Notes: generated by a model not told the origin, from the letters alone. 64,000 nucleotides of DNA from Ustilago trichophora (GCA_900323505.1 OOIN01000028.1:62001-126000); one strand, 5' to 3'. Positions 9,573 through 20,526 are shown, counted from the stretch's first letter. Numbers and translations: made by a program.

Positions 9573-12500
9573 ATGGTCGAACACAGCAAAGACGATGGCG
9601 ACGTCGGCGTCGACCTCGACGTCACACAACGTGGCCTCCTTGCCTTGCCCACCGAGTTGATACACACCATCTTGCTCGCCTTACCACCGCTGTGCATCGA
9701 GCATTTTTCACAGACTTGCAAGCTCGCTCGACACCATGTATACGGCAATGCTAGCGAAGACAGCAAACGCAGCAACGGTAAAGGAAATTCAAAAGGAAAA
9801 GGCAACACCCATCTATGGAAACAACTATACCTACAACGATTCGATGACTATCAGCCTCTCTGGGACGGACCGTCGGTCATGTCTCTCGTTCAGCTTCGAG
9901 ATCGTGCTGCTCGCCTCTACGCTGGTGAGCCTAGTGGACACTCTGTTTCTCTCAACTTTGATGCCGTCTTGTCAGCCTTGCTCTCAATCATCGACACCGC
10001 AGTGCCACTATCGTCATCTTCCGACTCTTCCAGTCGAAACGCGACATGGCTCGACGACTCAGTGCTCTCTTCTGGACAGGCAACTTGGAGTCAGTGGGTC
10101 TTTCCTCGATCCATCATTACCACTCTGGACGAACTCAAGAGGGAGACAGCTGCGACCGACCAGTCGGTCATCCAGGAACGCAAGCGTAGACGTCTATCCG
10201 ATAATCATCGTCCCGGTGGCACCTCGACATCTGCAATCGACAAAAGACCCGACCCAATACGACGACGTTCCGTCCGTCTACTGAAGTACATGTATCCCAA
10301 GGCGTTGCATGGCCTTGTGGACGAAGGTGTTGACATCGACGCACTCTCGCCGCCGCAAGTGCGACTCGCCGCACGTATCCACTGCCTCCATGGCATACGT
10401 GCATGGAAAGACGCTCAGAAGCAACGCTTGACCGAGAGCCCTCAAGAGATACCCGGTCAACGCCAGCACCAAGATGGATTGGCGAATGAAGGTGCCTCCC
10501 AAGCATCAGCGCAGAACGCAGCAGAAGACAGCGTCAGCCCCGATTCTCGTGTGCAAGAAGACGACAACGACGATGACGCCAGCGATGACGACGACGACGA
10601 TGCTGACGACGAAAGCTTCGACGACCCGCCCGAAGCCATCCTACGCTTTCGCTCCAGAATGTTTGGGCCTAGTTTTGGCTTTTGCAGTGCGCCAGCCGAA
10701 GAGGACGAGGTCAGAGCACGCATGCGTCACCGTGTCTACGATTCTGGATATTACGGCTGGTCCAACGGGTATGCGCCTCTGCATGCCTGGCGATACAGGC
10801 CTGGACACGTGGAAGACGAGGGCGGAGACGACGACGGAGATGTAGACGAGGATGAAACGGATGATGTAGGAAGTGCTGGCTCCGAGGACGGCGACAACGA
10901 TGCTTTACGCGAAGCTGTCGACTTGAGCGACGACGACGAAGACATCCCAGACGATCCAGTGCCCATCGAGATCGAAGTCAGCAACGAAGGAGATCGTCGG
11001 ACCTTTCAAGTAGCTGATCGTTATGGCAATCCTATAGAAGCTAGTCGACCAGTCAGTCAAGCCTCAGATTTGCAAGCAGCATCCGGTTGGGACTCGTCAG
11101 ACGAGGAGATGCAAAATACAACAAGGAACAATGCTCAGAACGGTACCAGTCGCTCGCCATACGATCCACCCGATCTCGGCACTTATGACGCCAACACAAG
11201 AACATATACGTACGAGGGTCACCTACCGATGGCGCTCCTCACCGGCAGCCGCATCCAAGTCACCATCGGCGACACCGTCGACTTTGTGGCCATTGGCGAA
11301 CTCAACGTCCGATTCATTCGACCTGGCATGCTCGCTGAGACTATGCGGGTGACAAGTGGACACGACGACACGAGTGATGATCCACCCGTTGTCGAAGAGG
11401 ATGTGGAAGAGGATGAGGATGATGACTTTGACGAAGATGCAGACGATTGGAACGAACATGACGACGTAGATGAAGAAGATGACGATGGCGACAATTTGGG
11501 CACCTTGTTTGATATGTTCAGGCCTCTAGCTGGAGCTGCTGGCTATCGCGGCTGTCATGCCGACAAGGAGATCGGGCATTTGATCGAACAACGCAATGCC
11601 GTCGAAGAGAACAAAGAGGAGCAACCACCACAGATTATCAGTCTTTGCCGCAAATCCATCCACTGGGAGCTCGTAGAAGCCATCATGGTCATCATGTATG
11701 CCAATCTCAAAGAGGCGATCTGGCTCGAGAATTGGGGAGTGGGTATTCGCATTCCCAAGGTCTACGACGACAGCGGAATGCTCATTCGCGATCCTATGGA
11801 GGCGCGAGAGTTCCTCGACTTCCCTACCGGCTGGATGTCGTCTCTTCCAAGCTCGCTTCCACCCAAATCCAACTCGAAGGACGTCGCAGCAGAAGACGCT
11901 TCCGACGGCGACAAGGGATCATCCATGGCGACGACAACGAGTGACGACGACAAGCCACATGACTGGGCACGATGCGAGAGCTTCTGGGCAGGCACGTATG
12001 CCTTTCTCGACTATTCCCACTTTGTCGACTTCAACATGCGCATGGCTAGGCGGCGAAGGGAAGCGCTCGCCCGAGCCGAGACCCACGGCGATGGCAGCAG
12101 TAGCAACACGCAAACGAGCCACTCTTACCTCGACGCTACTCCGGATCCAAGCCTAGTGGGACAGGAAGAAGCCGTGGGCGACTGTCTGCAGCTACGTCTG
12201 GAAGTACTGCCGAAATCACAATGCCCGGCTTACGACGCAGACGAAGAGGGACAGGAAGACGACTCGGACTATCCGACGCTCTTCTTCCGTGGTACAACGG
12301 TAACGTACTGGGGCAACGATGCACCTATGCCTCGAGGTGGAGTGCATGGCAAAGTGCGACCGGTCTATGCGAGGGAAGAGGATGTTGACGAGATACTTTC
12401 ACGTGGTCCTCGGGGTAAGAAGAAGATCGAAGGGCTACACTGGTCGCTGACCCATGTGTACGAGGGTGAGGATCGCTGGCAGCTGGAAGGCATTCAGCCA

Positions 12501-12683
12501 GGTCCACCCGGTACACGTGCACCCATCTTTGGTATCTGGACAGATGCATTGCACGAGCAAGAGAGTCCAAATGGACCGTTCGTATACTGGATGATGGACG
12601 AAAGGCCCTGGAAGGAGATCGAACAGCTCAATCGACAGGAAGCACACAACATCGTCACTGCGAGAGCTGCGGGCGACAGGTGA
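9573..12683 (+). CDS. Large F-box protein with acidic tracts
   Basis: This is a likely substrate-recognition subunit of an SCF ubiquitin ligase. From the ATG at 9573 it is 1036 residues without introns. An F-box lies near the N-terminus (LLALPTELIHTILLALPP...FSQTCKLARHHVY), followed by a long region with several Asp/Glu-rich tracts (10560-10620, 10810-10960 and 11390-11490). The C-terminus has a conserved module including FFRGTTVTYWG, GGVHGKVRPVY, LHWSLTHVYEGEDRWQLEGIQ and a GPFVYWMMDE end, which I recognise as the C-terminal domain of a family of fungal F-box proteins of unknown substrate. The frame is open upstream to 9261, but that part overlaps repeat arrays and a T-tract and lacks domain content. 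The acidic tracts could bind basic partners; this is inference. Confidence 0.8.
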   Translation: MVEHSKDDGDVGVDLDVTQRGLLALPTELIHTILLALPPLCIEHFSQTCKLARHHVYGNASEDSKRSNGKGNSKGKGNTHLWKQLYLQRFDDYQPLWDGPSVMSLVQLRDRAARLYAGEPSGHSVSLNFDAVLSALLSIIDTAVPLSSSSDSSSRNATWLDDSVLSSGQATWSQWVFPRSIITTLDELKRETAATDQSVIQERKRRRLSDNHRPGGTSTSAIDKRPDPIRRRSVRLLKYMYPKALHGLVDEGVDIDALSPPQVRLAARIHCLHGIRAWKDAQKQRLTESPQEIPGQRQHQDGLANEGASQASAQNAAEDSVSPDSRVQEDDNDDDASDDDDDDADDESFDDPPEAILRFRSRMFGPSFGFCSAPAEEDEVRARMRHRVYDSGYYGWSNGYAPLHAWRYRPGHVEDEGGDDDGDVDEDETDDVGSAGSEDGDNDALREAVDLSDDDEDIPDDPVPIEIEVSNEGDRRTFQVADRYGNPIEASRPVSQASDLQAASGWDSSDEEMQNTTRNNAQNGTSRSPYDPPDLGTYDANTRTYTYEGHLPMALLTGSRIQVTIGDTVDFVAIGELNVRFIRPGMLAETMRVTSGHDDTSDDPPVVEEDVEEDEDDDFDEDADDWNEHDDVDEEDDDGDNLGTLFDMFRPLAGAAGYRGCHADKEIGHLIEQRNAVEENKEEQPPQIISLCRKSIHWELVEAIMVIMYANLKEAIWLENWGVGIRIPKVYDDSGMLIRDPMEAREFLDFPTGWMSSLPSSLPPKSNSKDVAAEDASDGDKGSSMATTTSDDDKPHDWARCESFWAGTYAFLDYSHFVDFNMRMARRRREALARAETHGDGSSSNTQTSHSYLDATPDPSLVGQEEAVGDCLQLRLEVLPKSQCPAYDADEEGQEDDSDYPTLFFRGTTVTYWGNDAPMPRGGVHGKVRPVYAREEDVDEILSRGPRGKKKIEGLHWSLTHVYEGEDRWQLEGIQPGPPGTRAPIFGIWTDALHEQESPNGPFVYWMMDERPWKEIEQLNRQEAHNIVTARAAGDR

Positions 12684-12897
12684 AGGTCAGACACCAATGT
12701 GACAGCCTGCGTTCGAGTAATGCAGAGAAAAAAGCGAAACGTCGATCCGATGCTGAACAGACCGTGCTTGATCACAAGCTGAGCTTAAGAGTGAGCGAGT
12801 TTCTGGAGATAGCTTGTTTATGGGGAAGCATCAGAACAAGCATCTCTGTTTATCATGCGGTTGAGTGGTAGAGTAAAGTACAGTGACAAGGTAAGCC

Positions 12898-13527
12898 TCA
12901 AAGTTCGATATGAGCAGAGCCAGTGCGGGCGTCAGCAGTGGCTGACCAGTCATCAAAGTCTCCCGGCTGTCTCTGTTGCGACATGTCACCGTCGAAATAC
13001 TTTTCTTGCCGTGTTGTTGATGCAGGAGTTCTTCCTCTTGTCCAATTCCATTTGGCTACAGCTCTGGCGGTGTCGCCAGCCCAACCTACACCCGTGATGC
13101 CCAACGCTGGTGCGACGACGACCCTTGCGAAGATCTCACCAAAGCCGAGCATGACACCGTTGAGGAAAGGCAGGCCGAGATTGATGAAGATCGAACCGGA
13201 AATGAGTGCCAGTCGACGGGAAAGCGGGATGGAAGAGTACGGGTTGAAAGCTGCCAATGTAAGCGATCCTGTGGGCGGGTAATTTGGTTTGGTCGCTTCC
13301 TGATCTTCTTCATTGTCAGAGTCGAGCTCGTCCGATTCGTGATCTGCTTGGAGCTCCGATGGTGCAGAACCATCCTTCTCGTCGATCTCTTCTTGTTCGG
13401 AGGAAGATCGTGCGTCCTTGTGCCTATGGATGATTCGAGGCATGCCAGTGGCAGAGACGGTGGGGATGGCTTCAGTGTCGCCCTTTGCATCTGTGCGCGG
13501 TGCATGCTTCTCCTCGTGTGACGGCAT
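12898..13527 (-). CDS. MIM1: Mim1-like mitochondrial outer-membrane insertase subunit
   Basis: A 209-residue protein. The family signature is one hydrophobic segment, SIFINLGLPFLNGVMLGFGE, flanked by polar and acidic residues, matching the conserved core of Mim1/Tom13, which helps insert alpha-helical proteins in the outer membrane and assists TOM assembly. The Gly-rich face of the segment suits helix packing between subunits. The N-terminal half is acidic and Ser-rich (the residue 45-80 region) and probably cytosolic; the C-terminal tail is polar. It is longer than the yeast protein (about 113 residues) because of both tails. It converges with the F-box gene (214 bp between stops) and diverges from the CDC16 gene. 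A short minus-strand frame at 13551-13796 lies in its leader and cannot be joined in frame by a credible intron. Confidence 0.8.
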   Translation of the reverse strand: MPSHEEKHAPRTDAKGDTEAIPTVSATGMPRIIHRHKDARSSSEQEEIDEKDGSAPSELQADHESDELDSDNEEDQEATKPNYPPTGSLTLAAFNPYSSIPLSRRLALISGSIFINLGLPFLNGVMLGFGEIFARVVVAPALGITGVGWAGDTARAVAKWNWTRGRTPASTTRQEKYFDGDMSQQRQPGDFDDWSATADARTGSAHIEL

Positions 13528-14106
13528 TCTTTCGGGACGACAAAAAGTGATTACTTGGGCAGATCAAGGATGGAGATGATGCTGTTGGCTAGAGGATCGT
13601 GCTGCTCTTCGGAAGAAGGGTTTGAGGATAGTTGATCTTGGGTAGGGGCCAAAGCTGGTTGGTCGATTGGTTGCAGACGTGGTTTAATCAATGCTGTGTT
13701 TGAAGATGAACCGATCGCAGGTTGAGGGACTGTAGTAGGCGCGGTAGATGAGTGCGATGAGGTGTGTTTGGAGTCGTCCGAGGGCGATGCCTGCATGCTG
13801 CGAGCAAGATGATGGCAGGAAGGAGGAAGGAGGAGAGTTGTGGATCAGGGTCCAAGCTACCTCGACTACAACGTTGAAAGCCGGCGCGGATCCGACTAAC
13901 TGTATGTGGAGGTTGCTTTTTTGCTTAAAGTGTTAAATCGTGATACTCTCCGCGGCCAACCAAAGTCGCGTAAAGATCAACACCAAAAGAAACACACACA
14001 CAAGCCAACACATCATCCTTTCCACCTTTCTACCATCTCCAGACACAGTCACAGTCACAGTTACAGACACACACACTCACACACACACAGGCTCATCAAC
14101 GCGGTC
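13528..14106. promoter_or_regulatory. Shared divergent promoter region (MIM1 / CDC16)
   Basis: This 579-bp space lies between divergent starts. A CACAGT-type repeat merging into a CA-rich run occurs at 14040-14092, in the probable leader of the CDC16 gene. No firm TATA or CCAAT site is assigned. Confidence 0.5.
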
Positions 14107-17100
14107 ATGGTGCCAGCCGATGCTGCCTCCAGTCCAGGCTTTCCTTTTCGCAGCCCAAAACCGCGTCAGGTTACTAAGCTCGCTGTTGCAGGTCCTTCTG
14201 GCAGCCGCTCCGTTCCTCAATCGCCACATACACCCACCAACATCGGTATCCATCAGCTCGGTACAGGCAACTTCAATCCAGATGGTAGTCTAAGCGTGGT
14301 CCGTAACGATGACGATGCGAATAACAGTGGCCTGCTCGACTTGAGTCCAGCTCTCGCCAGGGTCATCAAGTCGAGACCCAACTTTGCTACCTCGAGGCCT
14401 GACGGTACGCCTTCCTCCAAACGCCAGCGTTCAAACCCTCGCGCATCATTATCGCACCATAAACTTGGATCGCTTGCCGACCAAGATGCTAGTGGACTCG
14501 GCACACACCACATCCTGCCAAAGCGACGCACGGCCAAGTCTCGGCTGAGCAGCCACGCGACCTTTGGCGAGGTCGTGCCATCATCGCAACCGACAGATGA
14601 CTATCTGCACACCGATCCGCTGGCCGCGAATGGACTCGCCACATCATCATCCGATGTCGAAGCGGAAAGTCAGAAAGACGTGGCTTCTTCATCACAAGCC
14701 CGCGCAGGTCTCGCTTTGGACTCGGCCGATGAAGCAGACAACATCTCCCTCGACGACGACGTTGAATCCAATTCAACCTTGACACGTCTCCGGAGATGGC
14801 GTCAAGATGCGATGCAACAGCATCTCTACGACACTGCCATCTTTTGGGGCTCCAAAGTGCTATCCCTCGAAACGACAGCTGCCGCCTTTAATGACGCCTA
14901 CCATCTCGCCCAGTGCTATTTCTACACGCATCAATACGCCCGCGCTGAACAACTGCTCACTACGCCACTCAGAACAGGTGCCTCTCATTCCGGACGACCT
15001 TCGAGAGCAACCGCTGCCTCTGGCGACTCTGCACCTTATTCAGCCAAACAGACGGGCGCAGAAGGCTTCCTCGCCTCCGACAACGTGCAAGAGGACGACG
15101 ATGCCCTACACGAAGTGCTCCGGCGCACCCGATCCTCGTCCATCTTACCAGCGAGCATCATGGCCCGTTCTACGACCAAAGACAGCTTGTACTCGGCCAC
15201 CTCTTCCACTACAGGCAAGCGGAAGAAGCGCGATTTCAACGTCACCGCCACGGGCACTGGTTCTTCCGATACCGACAGCAGCGGTCGAGATGCAGAATCC
15301 GACGAAGAGTTTCTCAAAGATGCCTCGATCGACCGTCATCGTCAGGAAGATGGCTCTGTTGTGTTTCGCGATCCTCCCAGCTCTCGACATGACGCGAAGA
15401 AGAAGGCTCAAGAGACGGTGGATTTGCAGTCGGATCTGGATGAGGTGAAACAGAGTACCTTGGCGCCCGCACACGGGCCTGTATTGGTGAACCACAGTCT
15501 GGCGTGTCGATACTTGGCTGCGCAGTGTCAAGTTCGACTGGGAAAGTACCACGAAGCGCTAGACCTCCTTGGAGAGACCGAACACTGGGGCAGCTCGACG
15601 AGCAACAAGCGACCCTCTGCCGATGGTGGCATCAAGCTCGGCTCCTCGGTCGCCTATCTTCGGGGTCAGATTCACCTTCGCCTTGAAGACTTACCCCGGG
15701 CACGCGATTCCTTCATGGCCGCGTTGGCGTTGGACGTCAAGAACTACGAAGCGTTTTCCGCCCTGATCGATGGCGAGATGCTGGGCACCGAGGAGCAGTG
15801 GAGCTTCATCCAGAGCTTAGAGTACGTTGCGCAGGCAGGGGATGAAGAAGGTGCAGAGGGGGATTATGAGATGGTACGATTGCTGTATACTACCCAATTG
15901 TCGAAGCAGGGGAAGACGTGGATAGAGACCACGGCGAGGGCGAGGAGACGTTTGGTGGACGAGTATGGGTTGGGGGAGGATGCGGATGTCCTGCTTGGAT
16001 TGGCGGAGGAGTTGTTTTCGAGGTTGCGGTTCGCTGATGCGTTCGTGGTGACGAGTAGGATTTTGGAGTTGTCGGCGGACCATCCTGCCACATTGCCGAT
16101 CCACATTGCCTGCACATACCATCTAAAGAATCTTCGACCGGCACTCTTCATGCTCGCGCATCGGTTGACGGAGCTACAACCTGAATCTCCGGTATCCTGG
16201 TATGCGGTAGGCACCTGGTATGCTAGCACGCGTCGATGGGCTGAAGCCAGACGCTATTTCAGCAAAGCGTCGCTTCTCGACCCGCGTTTCGCACCTGGAT
16301 GGATCGCATTCGGCCACACATTCGCCTTCGAAGGGGAATCCGATCAGGCGATCATCGCCTACTCGACCGCCTCTCGACTCTTCCCGCAATCGCACCTGCC
16401 CAAACTGTTTGTTGGGATGGAACATCTGCATCAGGATAACCTCTCGCTCGCTCGACTCTCTTTGGAAGGTTCGGCTTCCATCTGGCCCAACGATCCTTTA
16501 CTTGCCAATGAGCGAGGGATTGTCGCATTTCAAACCGGAGATTTGCAATCCGCCTCTCACTTCTTCTCCTCCTCCCTCAACCTAGCCAAACAGACCCAAC
16601 ATCCGTTGGCCTCTTGGAAGGCTACCTATCTCAACCTTGGCCTTAGCCTGATGCGACTTTGTCACGACAAAGATGCACAGGCAGCTTTTGAAAAAGCGAT
16701 CGAATTGGATCCCCACAACTACCAAGCCCATCTGTGTCTAGGCATGTTGGCACACAAGCAGGACGAGTTAGACGACGCGATACAGCACTATCACGTTGCA
16801 CTATTGATCAATCCAAGGGATGCATTCGCTACGGAATTGTTGGATTTCGTTCTCGACGAAAAAGTTCACTATGGCATTGGCGGATTTGTAAAATTCGACC
16901 CGCAGCACAAGTTGAAGTTGGCCAAGGATAAAGGTGATACTGGATCCAAAGGCAAAGAGAGAATGGTCGACGATGTTGATCAAGAAGCAAATTTGGCTAA
17001 GAGGACATTGGATTCTATCCCAGAATCTTCCTCCCCCTCAACTCGTCAAAACCACTTCTCTCCATCAAAACCAATCCCTCCGACATCATCACCACATCCC

Positions 17101-17226
17101 TCCACAAACAACTCTTCCCTACCACCCCCTCCAACAAACGACTTGTCATTCTCAACCACAGAAATGAGCCTAGATTCCTCCACACATCAAAACTCCTCCC
17201 TTCTAATGGACGAGTCATCTTCCTAA
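14107..17226 (+). CDS. CDC16: Anaphase-promoting complex TPR subunit Cdc16/Apc6 (Cut9)
   Basis: A structural TPR subunit of the APC/C ubiquitin ligase, acting in the nucleus at mitosis. From the ATG at 14107 it is 1039 residues with no intron; the open frame upstream to 13906 is leader. The N-terminal 215 residues are Ser/Pro-rich. Family sequence begins at LRRWRQDAMQQHLYDTAIFWGSKVL (start near residue 222) and continues with AYHLAQCYFYTHQYARAEQLL. A low-complexity insert then separates it from the main TPR array (LGKYHEALDLLGE, SWYAVGTWYASTRRWAEARRYF, WIAFGHTFAFEGESDQAIIAY, NERGIVAFQTGDL, NLGLSLMRLCHDKDAQAAFEKA). The mid-protein insert and the Ser/Pro-rich tail are longer than in yeasts. It converges with the carrier gene. 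Confidence 0.93.
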   Translation: MVPADAASSPGFPFRSPKPRQVTKLAVAGPSGSRSVPQSPHTPTNIGIHQLGTGNFNPDGSLSVVRNDDDANNSGLLDLSPALARVIKSRPNFATSRPDGTPSSKRQRSNPRASLSHHKLGSLADQDASGLGTHHILPKRRTAKSRLSSHATFGEVVPSSQPTDDYLHTDPLAANGLATSSSDVEAESQKDVASSSQARAGLALDSADEADNISLDDDVESNSTLTRLRRWRQDAMQQHLYDTAIFWGSKVLSLETTAAAFNDAYHLAQCYFYTHQYARAEQLLTTPLRTGASHSGRPSRATAASGDSAPYSAKQTGAEGFLASDNVQEDDDALHEVLRRTRSSSILPASIMARSTTKDSLYSATSSTTGKRKKRDFNVTATGTGSSDTDSSGRDAESDEEFLKDASIDRHRQEDGSVVFRDPPSSRHDAKKKAQETVDLQSDLDEVKQSTLAPAHGPVLVNHSLACRYLAAQCQVRLGKYHEALDLLGETEHWGSSTSNKRPSADGGIKLGSSVAYLRGQIHLRLEDLPRARDSFMAALALDVKNYEAFSALIDGEMLGTEEQWSFIQSLEYVAQAGDEEGAEGDYEMVRLLYTTQLSKQGKTWIETTARARRRLVDEYGLGEDADVLLGLAEELFSRLRFADAFVVTSRILELSADHPATLPIHIACTYHLKNLRPALFMLAHRLTELQPESPVSWYAVGTWYASTRRWAEARRYFSKASLLDPRFAPGWIAFGHTFAFEGESDQAIIAYSTASRLFPQSHLPKLFVGMEHLHQDNLSLARLSLEGSASIWPNDPLLANERGIVAFQTGDLQSASHFFSSSLNLAKQTQHPLASWKATYLNLGLSLMRLCHDKDAQAAFEKAIELDPHNYQAHLCLGMLAHKQDELDDAIQHYHVALLINPRDAFATELLDFVLDEKVHYGIGGFVKFDPQHKLKLAKDKGDTGSKGKERMVDDVDQEANLAKRTLDSIPESSSPSTRQNHFSPSKPIPPTSSPHPSTNNSSLPPPPTNDLSFSTTEMSLDSSTHQNSSLLMDESSS

Positions 17227-17469
17227 ACCCTCACCTGCCATCCACCTCCTCTTGATACGCATTTCTGTATTTGTAGACTTCTCTCGATCGAGTATTCTAA
17301 GGTCAATGCCGAAACAGCAAAGAGCCGGAGGCGGAAAGAGCCGCAAAGCACGTTTTGAAAAATAAAATTGGCTCGTGTATGTATAGATGTGCTGTGCATA
17401 TGACAAGATGGAATTCTGGCAACAAGGGTTGTATGCGCATGCACCACGGCTGTCGCTTCTTTTTCTTCT

Positions 17470-18575
17470 TTAGTTGTTGGTTCGCACATCGGCGTTGAGT
17501 TTAGCCTCGCGGCTTCGGTCGACGAGATGCTTGAACTGTTCAAAGAAGAGGAAGAGGAGGGTGGTCTGGGGTTGGAGACGGAGCCAAGCGGGGGTCCATC
17601 CGCGGAAGAATACGGTGGGACCGTCTTTGGCGAGCGCCTCCTTGATGACGTGCGAGACACCAATGTTGGCGCCTGCGCCCTTTTTGAGGTTCTGAACGCG
17701 CGACTTGACGACGTCGATAGGGGTGCAGAGGGTGGTGCTGAGGGTTCCTGCACAGAAGCTGGCGGCGGTTTGCAGTACGGGACCATCGGGAATCACGTCG
17801 AGCTTTTGAAGGATGCCTTTGAAGAGATCGTACGAGCCGAGTTGCGAAATGTTCATGACGACGGAGCGAAAGACGTTGGGAGCGAGACCGCGGAAGAGCG
17901 TGGCTGCACCGTCGTCCTTGACGATGCGAACGAGGCCGTCGATGCAGTTCCTGTAGCCGTAACGCGATTCCTTAGGCAGATTGAGATCGGAACACATTCG
18001 TACCAGTACAATCTCGGCAGGATTGCCGACGACACCAGCCACCGCACCTGCAGTACCCGAGCAGAGCGCCAGCTCACCTGTAGTGGACGCCTTGCCCGAA
18101 CGAGCAGTCATGCGCGACTTCATGTCCTCGTAGACGGCGAATCGGGTGACCGAGTAGGTGAACTGACGCAGCAGGGTCGCCGTCAAACCGTGCCATAGAC
18201 TGGTGACGCCTTCGTTGCGAACCGAAAGCACAATGGTTCGGAACATGCCTTGCTTGACTGTGGCCGTCTGCAAACGGTACTTGGTCAAGTCAAGTGGATG
18301 TGTGATACTAGCAGCGCAGCAGCCAGCGGCACCTGCAAGACGAATCACCAGGGGTGTTGTCAGGGATCATAGTTTCAAGAGGCTTTCGGCAGAGCATGGA
18401 GAGAGAAGAAATCAGACTTACCACCGAGCCAGAAGGGATATGTCTTGGGACCAGTCTTGTTGGAGGAAGAGCCAGCTGCCGCTCCAACACCAGCACCAGC
18501 CAGGGCGCCCTTGGCAGCGTTAAGGGTGCCGGCGTTGGCACCCGATGCAGTTGGAATGCGAAGGGTCGACGACAT
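17470..18575 (-). CDS. DIC1: Mitochondrial dicarboxylate carrier (Dic1-type)
   Basis: An inner-membrane mitochondrial carrier family protein, predicted to exchange malate or succinate for phosphate. Coding is 18422-18575 joined to 17470-18332 on the minus strand; the 89-bp intron (GTAAGT...TTGCAG) gives a 338-residue protein in frame, joining WLGG to AAGCCAAS. The three carrier repeats show HPLDLTKYRLQ, NPAEIVLVRM and TPIDVVKSRVQ, the PX[DE]XX[KR] signature in each repeat. The segment YPFWLGGAAG before the first helix and the second-repeat sequence with LFRGLAPNVFR fit the Dic1 subgroup rather than ADP/ATP or citrate carriers. Substrate assignment is by subgroup resemblance. The N-terminal 45 residues are Ala/Gly-rich. 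Confidence 0.85.
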
Positions 18576-19909
18576 TGTAGTTCAAGCAGTGAAGGATGCA
18601 GATGTGCTCTGTTCGAATGCAGTCTTTTGAAAGAGATGCGATTGGACGATGCGATGACGACGAGTCCCTCTAAATAGTGCGAGCGTGTCGAGGTAGCAAG
18701 TGACGATGAAGGCGAAGATGCAGAGAAGTAAAGACTTTGAAGTTTAAGGCCGGATGAAGACGCGGGAAGGATTTCGAGGAAGATGAAGGAAAGGATGGCA
18801 GCAAGCAAGGTGAGGGGAGGAGGCGGCAGCGCTTATATGGGATGAGGAGATGCGGCGAGGGGCGAGGAGAGCGGGACGAAGGGATTTCCGAAGCTAGTAG
18901 ATTGTAGCGGCGGTATAGCAGAGGCCAAGAGCAAGAGCAGGAGGAGGAGTGAGACCAAAGTGGCGGCAATCAAGGCAAGCAAAACCAAAGAAAGCGCAGT
19001 CCGTCGCGTCGGCCTTGTCTCGCAAACAGACGGAGAGAGTGTGGATGAAATAGGTTAGGGAAAGAACCGGAACACGAACACACGCTAATCAGCACCCCGC
19101 TCTACCTCTGACAGAAAGCTGAATCAGGATCGGCGGAAGCATGCAACAACGCAGAGCAACGGACGGATGGACCGGAGAATGGCAAAAGCGGGCGGATGAG
19201 AGACACCAAGGTGCAACGGCATCAGAGCACAGTTGTCACTTCTTTGTGTGTGACGGGTGTCCCGACCAACGGACACGGCGACTCTCTCTGCCTCACCCTC
19301 TACCTTTCCCACGGCAAGCGCCTATCTCACTTGGCATGGTGTTGTGATTGCCTCATGAAACAAGAAGGAATGGTCACTCTGACGGCAGCGCCGATCGATC
19401 TCCCCAACAGCTGCTCTTGAGTTTTCAATCTTTCACTCTTTTGGGCAAGAGAGACACACTTTCGGCCTCTCTCTGTTCTTTGAGATCCTTAACACCGTCC
19501 GTGCCAACTTTGACAATACAGGGCCGCGTGACCCCCTTTTGCCTTACAAAAAAAAGAGTCGAGTGCTTTCCCGCATGCACCCTGCGTCCACAACAGAAGA
19601 GAAAGAGAAAAAAAGAGCGACTGCACGAGCCATGGTTCAAGCAAAAGCGCTTGAGCTTGACTGTCAAAGTGCCGAGCGAGCGTAACAATGATAAGGCTGG
19701 GCTGTACCCTGCAGGAGCGCGCAGCAAAATGCGGGGTAAAAAAAGAGGGTCTTGTGAAGCGAACCTGGACACTCTTGCGTTGCGGCAGGCGATTGAAGGT
19801 CAGGGTTTCGAAAGCATCACCGATGCGCCGCCCAATCGAAACGTCGGCGGTTGGCGATTTGCTCCCCAGAGGCCTAACAAACCCCACAGCTCGGAAATTC
19901 GCGGCAACT

Positions 19910-19999
19910 TACTGTACTGTAACTAACCACTTCGAAAATAGGGAATTTCCTTGGAACAACAGCGAAAAGCATCGGCGTATCTATATCAACAATACTGTA
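19910..19999. repeat. TA-(CTG/CAG)-TA units
   Basis: 19910-19921 reads TA CTG TA CTG TA; a single TACTGTA is at 19993-19999. Confidence 0.8.
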
Positions 20000-20105
20000 A
20001 GGACACCCCATCTCATCCGTGATGCCAAAGACAGGTCGCGGAGAGATCCGTGTTGTGGCTAGCCCTACGTTCAGGCTGACGAGCATTCGGGAAACGAGCA
20101 AAAGT

Positions 20106-20117
20106 ACAGTACTGTAC
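20106..20117. repeat. TA-(CTG/CAG)-TA array
   Basis: The site reads TA CAG TA CTG TA, mixed orientation. A single TACAGTA follows at 20511-20517. Confidence 0.8.
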
Positions 20118-20380
20118 AATCACCAACATATCGTTGCGTAACTGTAGCTTCGTAACAAGGTGCACAGATTGCCATATCAGATGCTACGCCACACCATATG
20201 GCTACTTCTTATCGATATCACCTTTTCCTCTCCCTCGCAACGTCTGAGCTTCCCACATGGAGCTAGTGTGTGTCTAAAGCCGTCCCCTCCGTTGAATCGG
20301 ACTCAAGGTTATCATCACACCAATGCTCGATTACAAATCACAGAGTAGCTATAGTAGCACGGCAGCAGCAGCTGTGATCT

Positions 20381-20413
20381 CTCTCTCTGTCTCTCTCTCT
20401 CTCTCTTTCTCTC
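20381..20413 (+). repeat. CT-dinucleotide microsatellite
   Basis: A mostly CT repeat interrupted by GT and TT, in the 3' flank of the dehydrogenase gene. Confidence 0.85.
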
Positions 20414-20526
20414 AAGAAGGTCAGTCAATATTGGGACAGAATAAAGTTTTGAAGAAGCCGGCTGTGGAAGGCACGGCTAACTGTCAAGGACCCTGAAGGT
20501 TGTGCCTAACTACAGTATTACGAAAT

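Larger units (their letters stand above)
18576..20526. other. Gene-free interval with scar-like arrays and a CT microsatellite
   Basis: No gene can be supported in 1.95 kb between the carrier start and the end of the dehydrogenase gene. Open frames here (for example 19348-19926 on the plus strand) lack any recognisable domain. Arrays of TACTGTA type occur at 19910, 19993, 20106 and 20511, and a CT-rich microsatellite is at 20381-20413. Confidence 0.6.

Noticed and set aside
13551..13796. 81-codon frame as a first exon of MIM1
   Set aside because: The only donor (GTAATC) gives no in-frame acceptor at a credible intron length; kept only as a possible upstream ORF.
19348..19926. 192-codon plus-strand frame
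   Set aside because: No domain, unusual composition, overlaps opposite-strand frames and ends in a TACTGTA array; likely chance.
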